64,000 bases of DNA from Strigops habroptila (taxonomy: Eukaryota; Chordata; Aves; Psittaciformes; Psittacidae). Below, piece after piece: positions 12,146 to 24,374 of this stretch. The stretch lies in assembly GCF_004027225.2 (NCBI RefSeq), contig NC_044297.2, forward strand, positions 4,732,047-4,796,046, in the 5' to 3' direction. The stretch's first letter is position 1. Every line of letters starts with the position of its first letter. The position numbers and the translations under genes were made by a program. The notes under the pieces are model-generated. The model saw only the letters and a program-made list of their open reading frames with translations, had not been told where the DNA came from and searched no databases.

Positions 12146-12552
12146 GAGCTGGTGCAGGGCCTGGAGCACAAGTGTGATGAGGAACGGCTGAGGGACCTGG
12201 GGGGGTTTAGTCTGGAGAAGAGAAGGCTCAGGGGGGACCTTCTCGCTCTCTGCAACTGCCTGACAGGAGGATGGAGCCAGGAGGGGGCTGGTCTCTGCTC
12301 CCAAGGGATGGGACAAGAGGAAATGGCCTCAAGCTGCACCAGGAGAGGTTTAGATGGAGATGAGGAACAATTCCTTCCCCAGAGGGTGCTCAGGCATTGG
12401 AACAGGCTGCCCAGGGCAGTGCTGGAGTCACTGCCCCTGGAAGCGTTCGCACACCATGTAACCAAGGCCCTCAGTGCCATGGGTTAGTGGTGGCCTTGGC
12501 AGTTGGACTTGATCTTGAAGGTCTTTTCCAACCTGTTTGATTCTGTGATTCT
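12146..12552 (+). repeat. CR1 LINE 3' fragment, different subfamily
   Basis: A plus-strand CR1 beginning near GGAGCTGGTGCAGGGCCTGG and ending CAACCTGTTTGATTCTGTGATTCT. It has the GGTGCTCAGGCATTGGAACAG variant instead of the GGTGCTGAGGCGCTGGCACAG block of most other copies here, so it belongs to another CR1 subfamily. Confidence 0.9.
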
Positions 12553-13408
12553 AAAGGCCACTGCATTCTCTTGCACAGCAACCCAAGGAAGACCCCATGG
12601 GTGACTATCCTTGCCCTGCTGCCACCCACTGCCTGAGCCAGGAGGTTTCACCTGCACCTTTCTTCAACAGCCCTCAATGGGCTTTTCTTCCACGTATTTT
12701 GGAAGCCAACTGAGCCGCTGGCACCCAAATCCTCCCATTACACTCCCCGCTGTCAATTATGCACCGTGGGAAAAATGACTCCTTTTAGTTTGTCTCAGGC
12801 TTCTGCAGTCTGATGCCATCACACACCAGCAACACCCAAAGCCAGTGATGATGCCAACCTGCAATGGTGTTTGCAGGGCACAGACACCAGCCACTTCACA
12901 CCATCAAGAGGAGGCACCCTGACAAGGCTTAAACCTCTGCAAACATCCCGGCAAGACTAGGCAGACATAGGGCATTGAGATGCAAAGGGCTCTGGTGCTC
13001 CTGCTGGTCTGCAATCCCAGACTGAAGGGATACAGCCCTCAGTGCAGCTCCACACCTTGAACCACAACCAGGAAAGGGAATAGCCACAGGAGAGGAGTGT
13101 TTAGCAACCTGCAACAGGCACCAAACTAATGCTCTCTCAAGAAGCTTGGGAACTGCCATGAAGAGGTCCCTGACACTGAGGTTTGACAGGAAGGATGCCT
13201 TCCACCCCATCAGCTGGGACACCCCATCTTCAGATTGAAGTTCCTCCCCCAGCAATGTGGCAGAACACAGACAAAGCGACACGAGCAGCTCAGTCCTCAG
13301 CAGAGATTCCCTTGAAAAAGCAAGGGCTGCCCGTGCCACCTCCACACTTCCTTGTGGGGACACATCCCTTCAAGCTTATCGTTTCACATCAGTAATTAGC
13401 CAGGAGGT

Positions 13409-13517
13409 AATACTACAGCTAAGATTTCAGGCAAGATTAAGCCAATACTACAGCTAAGCTTTCAGGCAAGATTAAGCCAATACTACAGCTAAGCTTTCAG
13501 GCAAGATTAAGCCAATA
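13409..13517. repeat. 35-bp tandem repeat, three copies
   Basis: The unit contains TACTACAGCTAAGCTTTCAG followed by GCAAGATTAAGCCAA. Copies start at 13411, 13446 and 13481, giving a period of 35. The copies differ by one substitution (AAGATTTC versus AAGCTTTC) and at the edges. It lies in SLC25A37 intron 1. Confidence 0.92.
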
Positions 13518-16500
13518 AAAAGGTTTGTACTTTCGATTCCCCAAACCACTCTACCTACTGGAAACTGTGGAGCACTTTCAGATACACTTTCTAGGACCAA
13601 GGAAGAGATCAGAGCTGAGTGCAGGACTTTAACCCAGTATAATAAAACCAAGCTATGAAAGCAGCAAAGCAACACGTGAGGCTGAGCCAAAAAATAGTTG
13701 TATTTGTAGTAAATAGCCTAAAAAAAGGGCACAGGAATTACATCTGCAAAGTGACTTAGTTCAGCAGCTAGCTGAATTGCAGACTTGAGCATCAGCCAGT
13801 GCTCACGACAAGGCATCATCCCACAACAGGGGATTTGGCAGCCTCAAGCAAAGCTTCCTGTTTCAGAGCACTAAACGCATTGTAACCTATGAAGAGCACT
13901 GGAAATAAACCCAAAGGCTGAGGAAAACCCTCCTGTAAAGGCAGCAACAGCACTGGGTTATCTTGGAGTTTAAAACCAGGCTTTAAATCCAGCTCGAAGC
14001 AGGCACAAGGGTCTTGAACCACACCCCCCCCCGCCCCACCATGAGTCTCAGCACATTCCCATCCTATGGATGCTTGTCAGGAGGGGCTGGATTTCATGAT
14101 GCTGCCAAGAAGCTCCTGGCAGCGGCTCTGCCGTCAGCGTGACTCAGCAGACCCACCGCTGCCGAGCTGGTCCCATCCAGCCAGGGCTGGGCTTTGCTTG
14201 GTTTCTTCTCTTCTCTGCTAGTTTTAACTTGAAGGCATTGCTTCAGAGGCCAGAGCTGACCGGGGAGATCCCCATCTCACCCCGCTCTGTTGCTGGGATG
14301 CCTTCATTTAAGCACACAGCAGCTTCATCTCATCAGAAAGGGAATCAGGGATAAGCGCTCTTTAAAGCAGTAAACTACCAGCCCAGCCCTGAGTATTTCC
14401 ACCCTCACAAGATCCATTTGCTTTCACATCACAAGGAGTAAATATTTCCCCATTGATCATCTGAACCACTCTATAGGGACCCAGAAGCTCACACAGCAGC
14501 CCAGAGCGGGTGGTCAGGGTGTTGGACCCACCTAATCCATGCATGGGTCTGCAGTTTGCCTCACCACCAGCACAGCCGGGTCAACCAGCTTGCACCTTCC
14601 ATTAAAGCTGTGGACACAAACAGGACAAACTGCCCAAACTCAGGATCTCCTGTGTGGCAGCTGCAATGCAAAAGGTACGGAGCTGAGAAGTCCAGCTCTG
14701 TTTCATCCAGGTTAAGGTTATTGTGGTGTGAATGATGATTTGCCATCAGCTATGCAGTCCTTACCCCCCCCCATCTCCTGCCACCTATCTGAAGCCATCA
14801 AGTTCCTTCAGGAGCCTCACCCCCCTGTTAACCAGCCAAGAAATACTTCTCCACCTACTTAGATTAATCCTCATTGCATAAGGCACTGACAACCACAAGC
14901 ATCCTGAGAGTCCTGGTTTCAGCTTGGGCATGAGAAGCGACACCAAAAGTCACAGCTTCAGGTCCATCAGGTTCCCTATTTGCGGACCAGCGTTGCCTTT
15001 ATAGATGCTGTTTGAGGGAGAGCACCCAGAAGCACATGAATAGCCCAGGATTGTTTTCTACCTAGAATTGCTTTTACTAAGAGGAGTCAGGTCTCTGGCT
15101 TTGCATATTCTCACAAGGGTCACTGGTTTGACATGCCACTGTACAAACAGGCTGGGATGTAATTCACCTTTGTTTTTCTTCCCGAACACAGCATGCTTTC
15201 TCCAAGTTCAGCCTTCATGTTCATGTGACAGACAACCAGCTCCCTGAAGCTAACAAAAGACACAGAGAACACAATATGCTTTCACCAGGAAATAAGCAGT
15301 GTTACTGCAGCAACCTGGTCAGATCCTGCTGCCCACAGGCGGCTTTGCTGGTGCATGACCCATGCCACGCTCGAGCTCTGAGCTCCCTTTTGTTGCTCCC
15401 AAGCAATGTGGTACCTACCCCTGTCTGCAAAGGCCCATGGAAGGGGAACACAGGGCCAGTCAGATTAGCCATGACTTTCCAGCACCCCAACACTAGAAGA
15501 AGACGAACTGCTCCTCCTGGAGCTGCATTGAGATGGGTGGTTGCAGAACCTGCCACCACCAAACCCAAGGCAAGCATCACTTAACTCCAAAGCCTAAATG
15601 AACTGCAGTACAACAGCTCACAGAAGCTCATCTGCCCTGCACAGTCATACTCAAGTGCTTTCAAGCTGCTACAAGCAGGGAAGCTCCAAAGTCTACCAGC
15701 ACCAGGCAGGTCACCCATGGTTGATTGTCCTAGCTGGAGCCACCAAAACACTTGCTCCACCCCTCCCAACAATCCTCATTGTACCTGTCCTCATTCCCCT
15801 CTCTGGCATCACAGATGTAGGCTCCATGTTCCTCCTACCCTTCACCTTAGGAATTCCCATCATAGTCCAGGACCTCCCATACCCACTAGGAACCACACAC
15901 AGCCACACCAAAACAGCTTACAGACATCTGGCTGCACCAGCTTGGGAAGGAGCAGTTCAGGTTTTCACAGAGGCCCGCAGCATGGCTGGGGCTGAAGGCA
16001 GGACTTTGTCATTAGTGCCACTGCGAGGAAGGGAGGCTCAAGCACATCTCCAGTGTCTCATCAAGCTGTTTCAAGCAATTAGCTCCCACGTGAGGACAAC
16101 TTCACATCCCTAAGGCAGCTACTTTACCCACCTTGGGAAACCAGCTCCAGCAGGCTTGCAGAGAAGCCACTAAATGGCTTAAGAGGAGGCTCCAGGGGAG
16201 TCCTCCAGAAGTTCCCATCTGCTGTCATGACGAGAAGCCCTTGACATGCTGATCTCTAACATCATTTTGGAGGCTGATCAGGCTTGCCAGGACAGCTACA
16301 AAACAAAACGAGCCTAAGGACTATGAGACATGCATCTAAAACCCTACAGCTCCAGCCAGCGCTTTCATACAACCACAGCGTTAGGTGCGTAAGACAGAGG
16401 CCAACACGTAACCAAGGCTGAAGCTGCAAGGGGGGGGGTCTTTACCATCAGAAGGAAAAGACATCAAGCAAATCTCAATAACCACAAGTGCCCAGTTTTA

Positions 16501-18603
16501 GTTGGTAAATAGGACCCATAACACCTTTCGCCTCTAAAGAAATAGACACACTGCTGCAAAATACACAACTAGTGATGATTTAAGTGGCAGCACATTATCG
16601 CAGCAAGGTGCTGCAGGAGGCTGCACACGGGGATGTGCATCATGGATTTACACGTGTTGCACAAGCACCAGCAGCACTTCTGGGTATTCTCTATGCTGCC
16701 ACACAAGTGTATATGAACTTCACAGAGGTCCATTGGGTGCTATCTTAGCTGCTTCCCTTGACTCACCTCACCAGGACACCACCACCACGGACCTGCCCTA
16801 CCACAGGAATTGTGCAAGCATCTGAAGCAAGCATTCCCCAAATTACAGCATTTTCAGTTTCTCTTTAGGAGGAAATGACTTGCTGAAGCCAAAACATTTC
16901 CTCTAAGGCCAGGTGCCTGAAATGCCTTTTGCTGCAGCATCCACAACCCTTGATCTCCTCCACGGGCTCTGCTCAGCCACAACCGATCTCAGTGAGTGTT
17001 ATCCACAAAGTCAGCCTAACGAAGGAGCTTTGCTGTAGGAGGAGAGCAGCGCGTTTCCCATGGCAAAGACAGCTGCTTTTACAAGCCTTCATTAGTGTTT
17101 GGTTACTCCCATTACAATAAAAAAAAGCCCTTTTTGGGTCAGTTCTCACCTTTCCCACATGGACAGAACAGCGGTGAGTGCCCATCGCAGGACCCACATC
17201 CTGCAGCTTGGGATTCCACTCTGCCCCAAATGTGTGGGGTGACCTTGGCCACACTCCAAAGTTCTCCCGGTGTGTTTTATCAGCTCCCGAGCACTTCAAG
17301 GCAGTTTGCCGAGCGGGATTATTCCCGAAGTCAGTCATTGCCCCGGCGCTCTCCCAGCACAGGCAAGGGGGGAATTCACTGCCCGGGGAAAGCAGCACTT
17401 TTACCTTCCTCCAAAGCACCTCCTGCTGCGGGAAACCAGGCACAGCTTTCGTTTTCTCCCTCTGCCTATTCCCTGCAGAGGAAATGCCCTCTTCAACCAC
17501 ACCACGGAGGCCAGAGTGACGCTGCTCTGAGCGTGACTTGGCACAAAGCACCCGGCTTGTTTGGGAAAGGAGCCAGGCTGGGCTCAGACCCTGCACCTCG
17601 GAGCAGCCCCAGCCTACAAGCCAGGTCCAATGGGCACAAACCCAGAGGGAAAACACAGGAAAGCAACAGAAAATATTTCCTTTAAGTGCTTATCGCAGCA
17701 CACTGGCAAGGTCTCCAGTGCCTCAAAGCGAAGGCATTTCCTCTCTTCTCACTACTTTTTCAGGAGCCCTGTATTGAAAAGAGGAGAATTAGAGCATCTC
17801 CTTGCAGCCTTTCCTCAGTGGACCACTGAGGATCCATCAGCACCAGCAACATAGCGTCGAGGGCGCTTGGCTCTTCCCAACCTTTCCTCTCTTTTAAGAG
17901 CCGCATGCTGGCAGGGCAGAGGGAGGAAATACCCTTCGTGATGCTTCCTACCATGCTGGTGACACTGCGAAGTCCTCCCTCGCGTGCACCCAACAGCATC
18001 TAGAGCACATTCATTAGCCTGGAGCGCATCTGCATCAAACCCAACCACCAGCAGCACTTCCGCAGCCACACAAATCCCTTTGTAAAGCCCTGACGCTGAT
18101 AAAGCCACCACGGCCATGGCAGTGGGGTGGCAGGAGGTCAGGTTCACGCTGCTCACAACCATCCTCATGTGTGGATGGACATAACACCACCGGCTTTTCC
18201 ATCCTGGGCTTGGGATTCCAACACTCCAGGAGGGAAAGGCTGCTCCAGGAGGGCACCGGTGGCATCCCCGCCCCGGGGGGGAGCAGCACAAGGACTTTGC
18301 TTGCTGCAGCGGGCCTTGGTACACACCTTTGCACCGCGGGTTGCGCAAAGCTCACCGGGGGCGAGGACGCCGGGGCTGCCGGGATGGTGCTTCCATCGGG
18401 GACCTCGGGGGGACACCTGGGGGGACCCTCTACACCGCAGCACCCCTCTCCTCACCCACCCCTGCACCTCCCGCACACCCGCAGCAGCTACGACTCTGCT
18501 CCCCCCAATCAGCATCCGGCACCGCGGGACCCCCGTGCACCCCGACATCGGCAGCCGTCGGAGCACCTCCCCGGAGGCACCGCGGGGGGACCCCACCACG
18601 CAC

Positions 18604-18816
18604 CTTGACCGAGTCCACCGGGTACATGACCGTGTGCTCCATGATGCCCGCCACCGCCCCGGCTACCATGTGTGTGCCGAGCGAGGCGCCGCTGGGCAGG
18701 CTCTCGTAGTCCTCGCCCTCCATCGGCGGCACCGGCGGAACGGCGGCAGCCGCGGGTGGGGGGCCGGGCCCCGGGGGTGCGGCCGCGCTGCCCCCCACTC
18801 CGCAGCTCAGCTCCAT
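18604..18816 (-). CDS. SLC25A37: SLC25A37 coding exon 1 (residues 1-71)
   Basis: The start chosen is the ATG at 18816, giving MELSCGVGG, which parallels the MEL start of human mitoferrin-1; the open frame upstream has no ATG. Residues 8-31 are a G/A/P-rich linker. Residues 33-47 ([15 protein letters not shown]) match the conserved mitoferrin EDYE.LP motif. Transmembrane helix 1 follows and ends in the first carrier signature PVDSVK at 66-71. The exon ends exactly after that lysine (donor AAG|GTGCGT), so the intron is phase 0. The start context has G at +4 and C at -3, so it is only moderate. Confidence 0.94.
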
Positions 18817-19110
18817 CCGCCCGGTACCGGCGGCGGGAGCTGGAGTGGGGGGGGGAGCCGCGGCTTTAACCGGAGTGGGGGGGTCCACACGGGGCCCGCG
18901 CGCCGCCCCGGCCCCTCTTTAAAGCCGCGCCCGCGCCCCGCCCCGCCCCGCGCCGCGCCAGCCAATAGAGAGACGCCGCCGCCGCTTCCCACCGCCCCGT
19001 TGGGCATGACGTCAGGAGCCGCCGGGAACCGGGAAGGGATGATTGACAGAGAGGCAAGCGAATAGAAAGGAGAGGCGGGTGAGGCGCAGAAGCGTGATTG
19101 GCTCCGCCGG
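18817..19110 (-). promoter_or_regulatory. SLC25A37 CpG-island core promoter
   Basis: Reading upstream from the ATG on the minus strand there are a TTTAAA (18918-18923), overlapping GC boxes (18937-18950), an inverted CCAAT box (18961-18966), a perfect cAMP-response palindrome TGACGTCA (19007-19014) and a second CCAAT box (19096-19102, minus strand GCCAATC). The CpG-dense block spans about 18.25-19.3 kb. The spacing suggests transcription starts near 18890, giving a short 5' UTR of about 75 nt. The motifs are seen directly; their use is inferred. Confidence 0.65.
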
Positions 19111-19345
19111 GGTGCGGGGGCCGGGACGGCTGTGCAGGCGCGCTGATGGGGGGCAAGCGCGCAGCCCGGCTTGAGGCGCCCGGGCCTCGTGTGCGCGCCC
19201 GACCGTTGGGCGAGCGCGGCCACGAGGGGGGACCCCCTGGCGCGGCCGTGCAAGAGCGGGATCCCCGCCCCCCAAGCACGAGGCCCTCACCGGGGTGTCG
19301 GGTGCTGCTGTCACCCGGTGCTGTCAGGATGAGGCACTGCATCAT

Positions 19346-19706
19346 GGAGTGGGTTGGGTTGGGTTGGAGGAAGCTTAAAGCTCCTCCAGCTCCAACCCCT
19401 GCCACGGGCAGGGACACCTTCCACTAGAGCAGGTTGCTCCAAGCCCCTGTGTCCAACCTGGCCTTGAACACTGCCAGGGATGGGGCAGCCACAGCTTCTC
19501 TGGGCACCCTGTGCCAGCGCCTCAGCACCCTCACAGGGAAGAGCTTCTGCCTCAGAGCTCATCTCAGTCTCCCCTCTGGCAGGTTAAAGCCATTCCCCTT
19601 GGCCTGTCCCTACAGGCCCTTGTCCAAAGCCCCTCTCCAGGTTTCCTGGAGCCCCTTTAGGCACTGGAGCTGCTCTAAGGTCTCCCCTTCAGGAGCCTTC
19701 TCCAGG
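19346..19706 (-). repeat. CR1 LINE 3' fragment
   Basis: A minus-strand CR1 that abuts the upstream edge of the SLC25A37 CpG island. It runs from GGGTTGGGTTGGGTTGGAGG to the CTCCCCTTCAGGAGCCTTCT block. The central 90 bp are nearly identical to the copies at 22.5 kb and 55.5 kb. Confidence 0.92.
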
Positions 19707-22035
19707 GTGGACAGCTCCTCTGTATGGGTTTGAGCCTCAGTGTGGGGAAGAAAAGCTTGTGGAAAAGCTTAGGAGAGATTTCGCCCTCACCTGCAAAGGC
19801 TTTTTGCATCCATCGTCCCTTTATGCAGCTCTCACCCCACAGCAGAACCATTAATCCTGGCCCATCCATAGGAGGACCGAGCTCACCCCATGCCCCTGCA
19901 CCCCCAAATGCTCCTCTTCCCCTGGATTGTGTAACATCGCTTTGTCCCACCATGAAATCAGCCCAAACCAACTACATTTGACACTCTTATAGAGATAGAC
20001 GCAAAGTCTTTATTTCATTTCACAGCACTGCCTTTATTTCATTCCTCCTTGAAGGATTACTTGGAATTCGACCTTGCTGGGAAGGTGGCATTGCGTGACC
20101 TGTACTGAAATCAAATCAAGATTAACCATTCGCATCAAGCACCATGATAATGCAAAGCAATTTATTGCTGCTTGAACCTTGGGAAGCAAGTAAAGAAACC
20201 ATTCTCTGAGGGCCTGGAGAAGTAGGCAAATAAAGTGCTTGGATTTCCCATTAAACATGAAATGAATACATGTGAGGGGGGAAAAGCCTGGTCTGTTCTC
20301 ATCCAGGTACTTGGAGAGGTGCTGCGGCGCTGGCTTGTGCCATCCTCCTGCCTCCTGCCCCATGTTTGTGCTGAGAAGCCTCCATTCCCGGTGTGAACAC
20401 GATGTGTGACTTGCTCCTGATTGATTTTGGGTACCTGGTACTCGCAGCAGTGCTTGTATGGGGGGGTGGGAGAGATGGAATGAGACCTGGGCACTGTCCT
20501 GGCATGTCCAAACCATGACACTGACATGGAATCATGGCATCATGGACATCCCAAGAGACCAGGCGTCACCAAGTGTCCTGAAACCTGTAGGAATCAGAGA
20601 CTGTACAAAGTCCTTCAACAACACGCAATTTAACACAGCAATTTCTGAATCTCTCCTTCCTTTCCCCTGGAAGAAGGCACCGGATTATCACAGCTTCGTT
20701 TCCTCCAGAAGAGACTAACTCAAATACATGTTGGTGGCATGGTTTGACGACGTGTTCTCCAGTTTAAATGGCATTGTGGAGCCAGAGAGCCATGTGCGCA
20801 CACGTAACTCCAGCAGACAGCACTCCCCGATGATCACCCACGTCTGCAAGACGTAAATCAACCCCGGGCACAACAGCTTCCTTTTTGTAAGGCAGCCTTA
20901 TTCAGGGAAATGCCTGAACTCCAGCTCGAAGGGGAACACTTTCCAGTATTGCTCCATGTAGTTTATCTAGGGTTTCTATTCCATAAACAACAGTCAACAG
21001 GAGCTGATCTCCTCCCAGTGCTTTTGGCAGGGCAGAGGAGGGTGGGGAAATTACAATGTCACTTACCTTAATGAGCCCTTTCCCCTACAGTCTTAGGTCT
21101 GGCTCCCTGATAAGAATTAGTATGAATCAGTCTGAAATACGGTGCTGTTTCCAGGCAGGAACAGGTTATAATTTAACCCTGAGGGGCACCGACACAAGGA
21201 ATCCTTTCTGCTCCCGCTCCGTGCCCCAAGAGCCACCCCGGGGCACAGGGAGCTGCTTCAGCCAGGGGTGTCAAAGCAGAGATGCACGAACTGAGGGTTT
21301 TCCTCATGTTCATGAAGAAGAGATTAAATCATTCATCATTTGTGGAGGGAAAATGGGGCAGGGAGTCTGGTCTGGCTTGTGGTTTTGTCATGTCACATGC
21401 CCCACTGGCAGGAAAAGGAACAGACCAGTGTCTCCTGGATGGTTTCCTGCCATCCGTGCCTGGCAAATAAGAGTCATCCCTTGCAGATCATCAACAGAGT
21501 GAACTTGATTTACAAACCCTTCCTTTGAAACAAATCTTGTGCAATGATTCCCTTGCTGCCTCCCAGGGCACAGCCACAGCTTGGTGCATCCCATCCCTGT
21601 GCTGGAGCTCCCCGGGAGTTAGCAGGTCCCTCTGCGAGCCCCAAACTCCACCACAGCAGAGAAGCAGCAAAGGACAAAGCTATTTGTGCTGCTAAAAGCA
21701 CAACCTGGCTGCAGGCTGCACGGAGCACACTCATTTCTACACCAACAAGTCGATGCAGAATACACCGCCACAATCTGCACGCACATTGCATCACAGTGAG
21801 CAGCTAAAGTTGATGAATCAGAGCCACAGATCGGAGTCCGCACTGGTGCGTAACCTTCTTCATGGGGCCTCTGCACTGTAGGACAGCTTTGAACCAGCAG
21901 AAATAAAACCCACTACCAGAAACATGATGAGGAATGAGAAATAACATGCAAAATGAAGTGAAATGCTCTTGGCTTTCCTAAGTCCCGGACCAAAGAAGGT
22001 GCGTGCAGCCCCCAGGCCATCTGCCTGGTGCTCCA
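19707..22035. other. Intergenic spacer upstream of SLC25A37
   Basis: No exon or repeat family recognised. A TGATAAG motif is present at 21108-21114. The open frames here are short and unsupported. Confidence 0.6.
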
Positions 22036-22184
22036 CAGCTGATTAGGAGGGCCTAGTTTTGCTTATCATGGTCCCTCACTGGGCAAGACGTGCAGCACAC
22101 CACGGCTGCACCCATGGCGATAAGGCAGGAGTGTCCTCCTGGGAGGCAGCCACCTTCTGGGAACCACAGGAGTTGTGGCTTATC
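22036..22184. promoter_or_regulatory. GATA-motif cluster with E-box, candidate erythroid enhancer
   Basis: An E-box CAGCTG (22036-22041) is followed by CTTATCA (22062-22068), GATAAG (22119-22124) and CTTATCT (22179-22185). That is three GATA consensus sites in about 125 bp, spaced roughly 57-60 bp. The cluster is about 3.2 kb upstream of the predicted SLC25A37 start. Mitoferrin-1 is known to be induced by GATA1 in erythroid cells, so an enhancer role is plausible but only inferred. Confidence 0.35.
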
Positions 22185-22369
22185 TACACGATCCAGTGCG
22201 ATGGGTGTCATTTTCTTCTTCACTTTCCAAATGTACAAGCTCTCTAACAGCTGAGCAACACCTTGGGTTAGGGTGTGTTTTAGCTGCCACCATCACGGGG
22301 CTGCCAGCAGCAGTGCAGAGCCATGGGTGCTGAATTGGGGTGAGGAAAAGGCACCCAGACTCATCAAAT

Positions 22370-22575
22370 GGTTTGGGTTGAAGGGACCTTAAAGCTCCTC
22401 CAGCTCCAGCCCCCTGCCCCGGGCAGGGACACCTTCCACTAGAGCAGGTTGCTCCAAGCCCCTGTGTCCAACCTGGCCTCGAACACTGCCAGGGATGGGG
22501 CAGCCACAGCTTCTCTGGGCACCCTGTGCCAGCGCCTCAGCACCCTCACAGGGAAGAGCTTCCTAACATCCCATC
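22370..22575 (-). repeat. CR1 LINE 3' fragment
   Basis: A minus-strand CR1 beginning GGTTTGGGTTGAAGGGACCT and ending near GGGAAGAGCTTCCTAACATC. Confidence 0.92.
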
Positions 22576-24374
22576 TCATGACATAGATGCATCCCCTTCC
22601 CGGCACACCAGCACTTGGCCACCCCCAGCCCCAGCCCTCCTTAGACATGTTCAATGCTCAAAATGAATTTCAATCTGCAACTCTGGGCCTGTTTCCCCAG
22701 CACCATCCTTAGGTCAAGGGCAGTGTCAGCCTCAGGAGATGCCCTGGAGAAGGGTCTCTCTGACACCAGCCTGGATTTTCCTGCCCACCCGGGTGCATTC
22801 TGTGGTGCTCCTGGGAACAGGCAGCCGTGGGGATGTGGCACTTGCTGGGAAACCTGATGTGTTCCACTTATTTTATTATCTCCATATTAGCAATTGCCGC
22901 AGAAAATAAGCAAACAGTGTTGTTTTGTCTTCAAGGTGGACTGACCCACTTCTGTGAGCAGCAGCGTAAAGCATCCCCTGGTTTTAAGCCCTTGCTGAGC
23001 ACACTGAGGTGCTTGCAGGTCAGTTAATACTGGAAAATCAAGAACATTAATCCCTGCTCTGGTACACAACTCAGAGCATCTCTTTTTGCCTTGATTCCCC
23101 AGCACTCTAGATTCCCAAGGTATTCATTTCATGGCCAGCATACGTATAACAGGTTTATATGCAACAGCTCAACCGTGGTGTATTCAGTTGATGCCAGTGA
23201 GGGCTGTGAACATGAATGCAAAGGGAATTAGAGGGAATTGGGCCCAAATGATGCTGCGGGGTTATTCCTATGCCAAAACAGCCCAAATCTGAAAACTCAG
23301 CATTACAGCTCCACAGACAGATCCAACACCCATTAACATTTATGCAACCTAAGAGGTAAAGGAGGTGTGGATGTGAGGAATTTGGCCTCTGGGTTTTATT
23401 TCAGTGCTCACATAATCTGACCTAATTTACCATTACCTAGCTCCATGGATTAATGGAACAGGGAGAGGCGATACCCAATGAGTATCATAAAACCTGCCTT
23501 TTGTATTACTTCCTGGACCAAATTCTTTTCATGAACTTGTCTTTCTGGTTTGAAGCCCTGGAGAAACAATGGGAAAGATGCTTTTGGGATGGACCGGTGG
23601 CACCGGGCAGAGGAGGCTGAAAGGATGCCGTGAGGTTTGCTGGGGTTGGGTTGTTTTGGCTTTGTTTCTAGCACTCAGCAAAACTAGATCCAGAAAAGAG
23701 GGGGGAAACCTTTGGCTTGGTGAGGGGATGTGTTTAAAGCTGGGGATGATCCTGCTTTGCCACCAACTCCTTGTGTGGCCTAAATGGTTGAATTCAGATG
23801 GGTTTCACTTCTTCTGGGCAAGGTTTTGTATGACTCAAAGACAGGGTGAAAACCTGAAATGGGTGAAATGAGGGTGAAATGAGGCCTCTGCAAACAGGGC
23901 TGTGGCTGGGGAGCAGTCATAGCCTGCAAGCAAACGAAAGTTCAACTTTATTTGGTGAGATCGGGCTGTGGAGATGCCCGAAATGGGAAGAGGGGTGGTT
24001 TAAGACAGAAACACAAAAACACAAGAAGAAAAGCCCATGTGGGAGACACAGCCCAGCCCTGCCTCTTCCACATCACCCTTCACACCTTCCCCAGCCAAGA
24101 ATCCCGCTGCTCCCCCTCCATCAGCAACAACAGCCCCTGCTGCTCCCCTATCTGCTCGCCCCGGTGTCACACCATGGGGTGATACCGGGAGGGTGCGGTG
24201 GGGTGGGTGATGTGCTGCCCCGAGATAGGGGCTGGGCACCCTGCACACACCTCGCTTGGGCTGGCAGGGTCGACCCAAACATGTCCCCGAGGTGGTTTTT
24301 CTCCTTTGGAAATGGTTGATGCTCTGCAGCGCTGCTCTGAGGCACCATCAGGCTGCTTTCACTAGGGAGCAACT

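Larger units (their letters stand above)
11632..18603 (-). other. SLC25A37 intron 1
   Basis: About 7 kb between donor AAG|GTGCGT and acceptor TTGTTGCAG|ACC. It contains a CR1 (12146-12552), a 35-bp tandem repeat (13409-13517) and otherwise unremarkable sequence. Open frames of up to 227 codons near 17 kb occur on both strands without protein similarity. A GGATAAG motif (14350-14356) is a possible but unproven GATA site. Confidence 0.85.
5430..18890 (-). other. SLC25A37 gene (mitoferrin-1), whole transcription unit
   Basis: Mitoferrin-1 is an inner-mitochondrial-membrane carrier that delivers iron to the matrix for haem and Fe-S cluster synthesis, mainly in erythroid cells. Four coding exons (18816-18604, 11631-11403, 9910-9854, 8847-8327) join in frame to 339 codons, close to the 338 of human. 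All three carrier repeats are present, with signatures PVDSVK (residues 66-71), NPAEVVK (163-169) and PLDVCK (255-260). Every splice site is GT-AG, and the phases are 0, 1 and 1. Intron 1 is about 7 kb. The CpG-rich 5' end holds an inverted CCAAT box, GC boxes and TTTAAA. The transcript ends were inferred from sequence signals, so the outer limits are approximate. SLC25A28 (mitoferrin-2) is the close paralogue, but the ENTPD4-LOXL2 neighbourhood and the MEL... start favour SLC25A37. Confidence 0.95.

Noticed and set aside
16973-17685. Overlapping 196-codon (+) and 227-codon (-) open frames
   Set aside because: They lie in SLC25A37 intron 1, show no domain or similarity, and open frames of this size are expected by chance in 64 kb of moderately GC-rich DNA.
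18430-18888. Longer N-terminus for mitoferrin beginning MDPPTPVK
   Set aside because: The upstream initiator at 18888 is GTG, not ATG. The ATG at 18816 matches the usual MEL start.
18127-19065. 312-codon plus-strand open frame
   Set aside because: It is the antisense shadow of SLC25A37 exon 1 and its CpG island, where stop codons are rare; composition is arginine/proline low-complexity.
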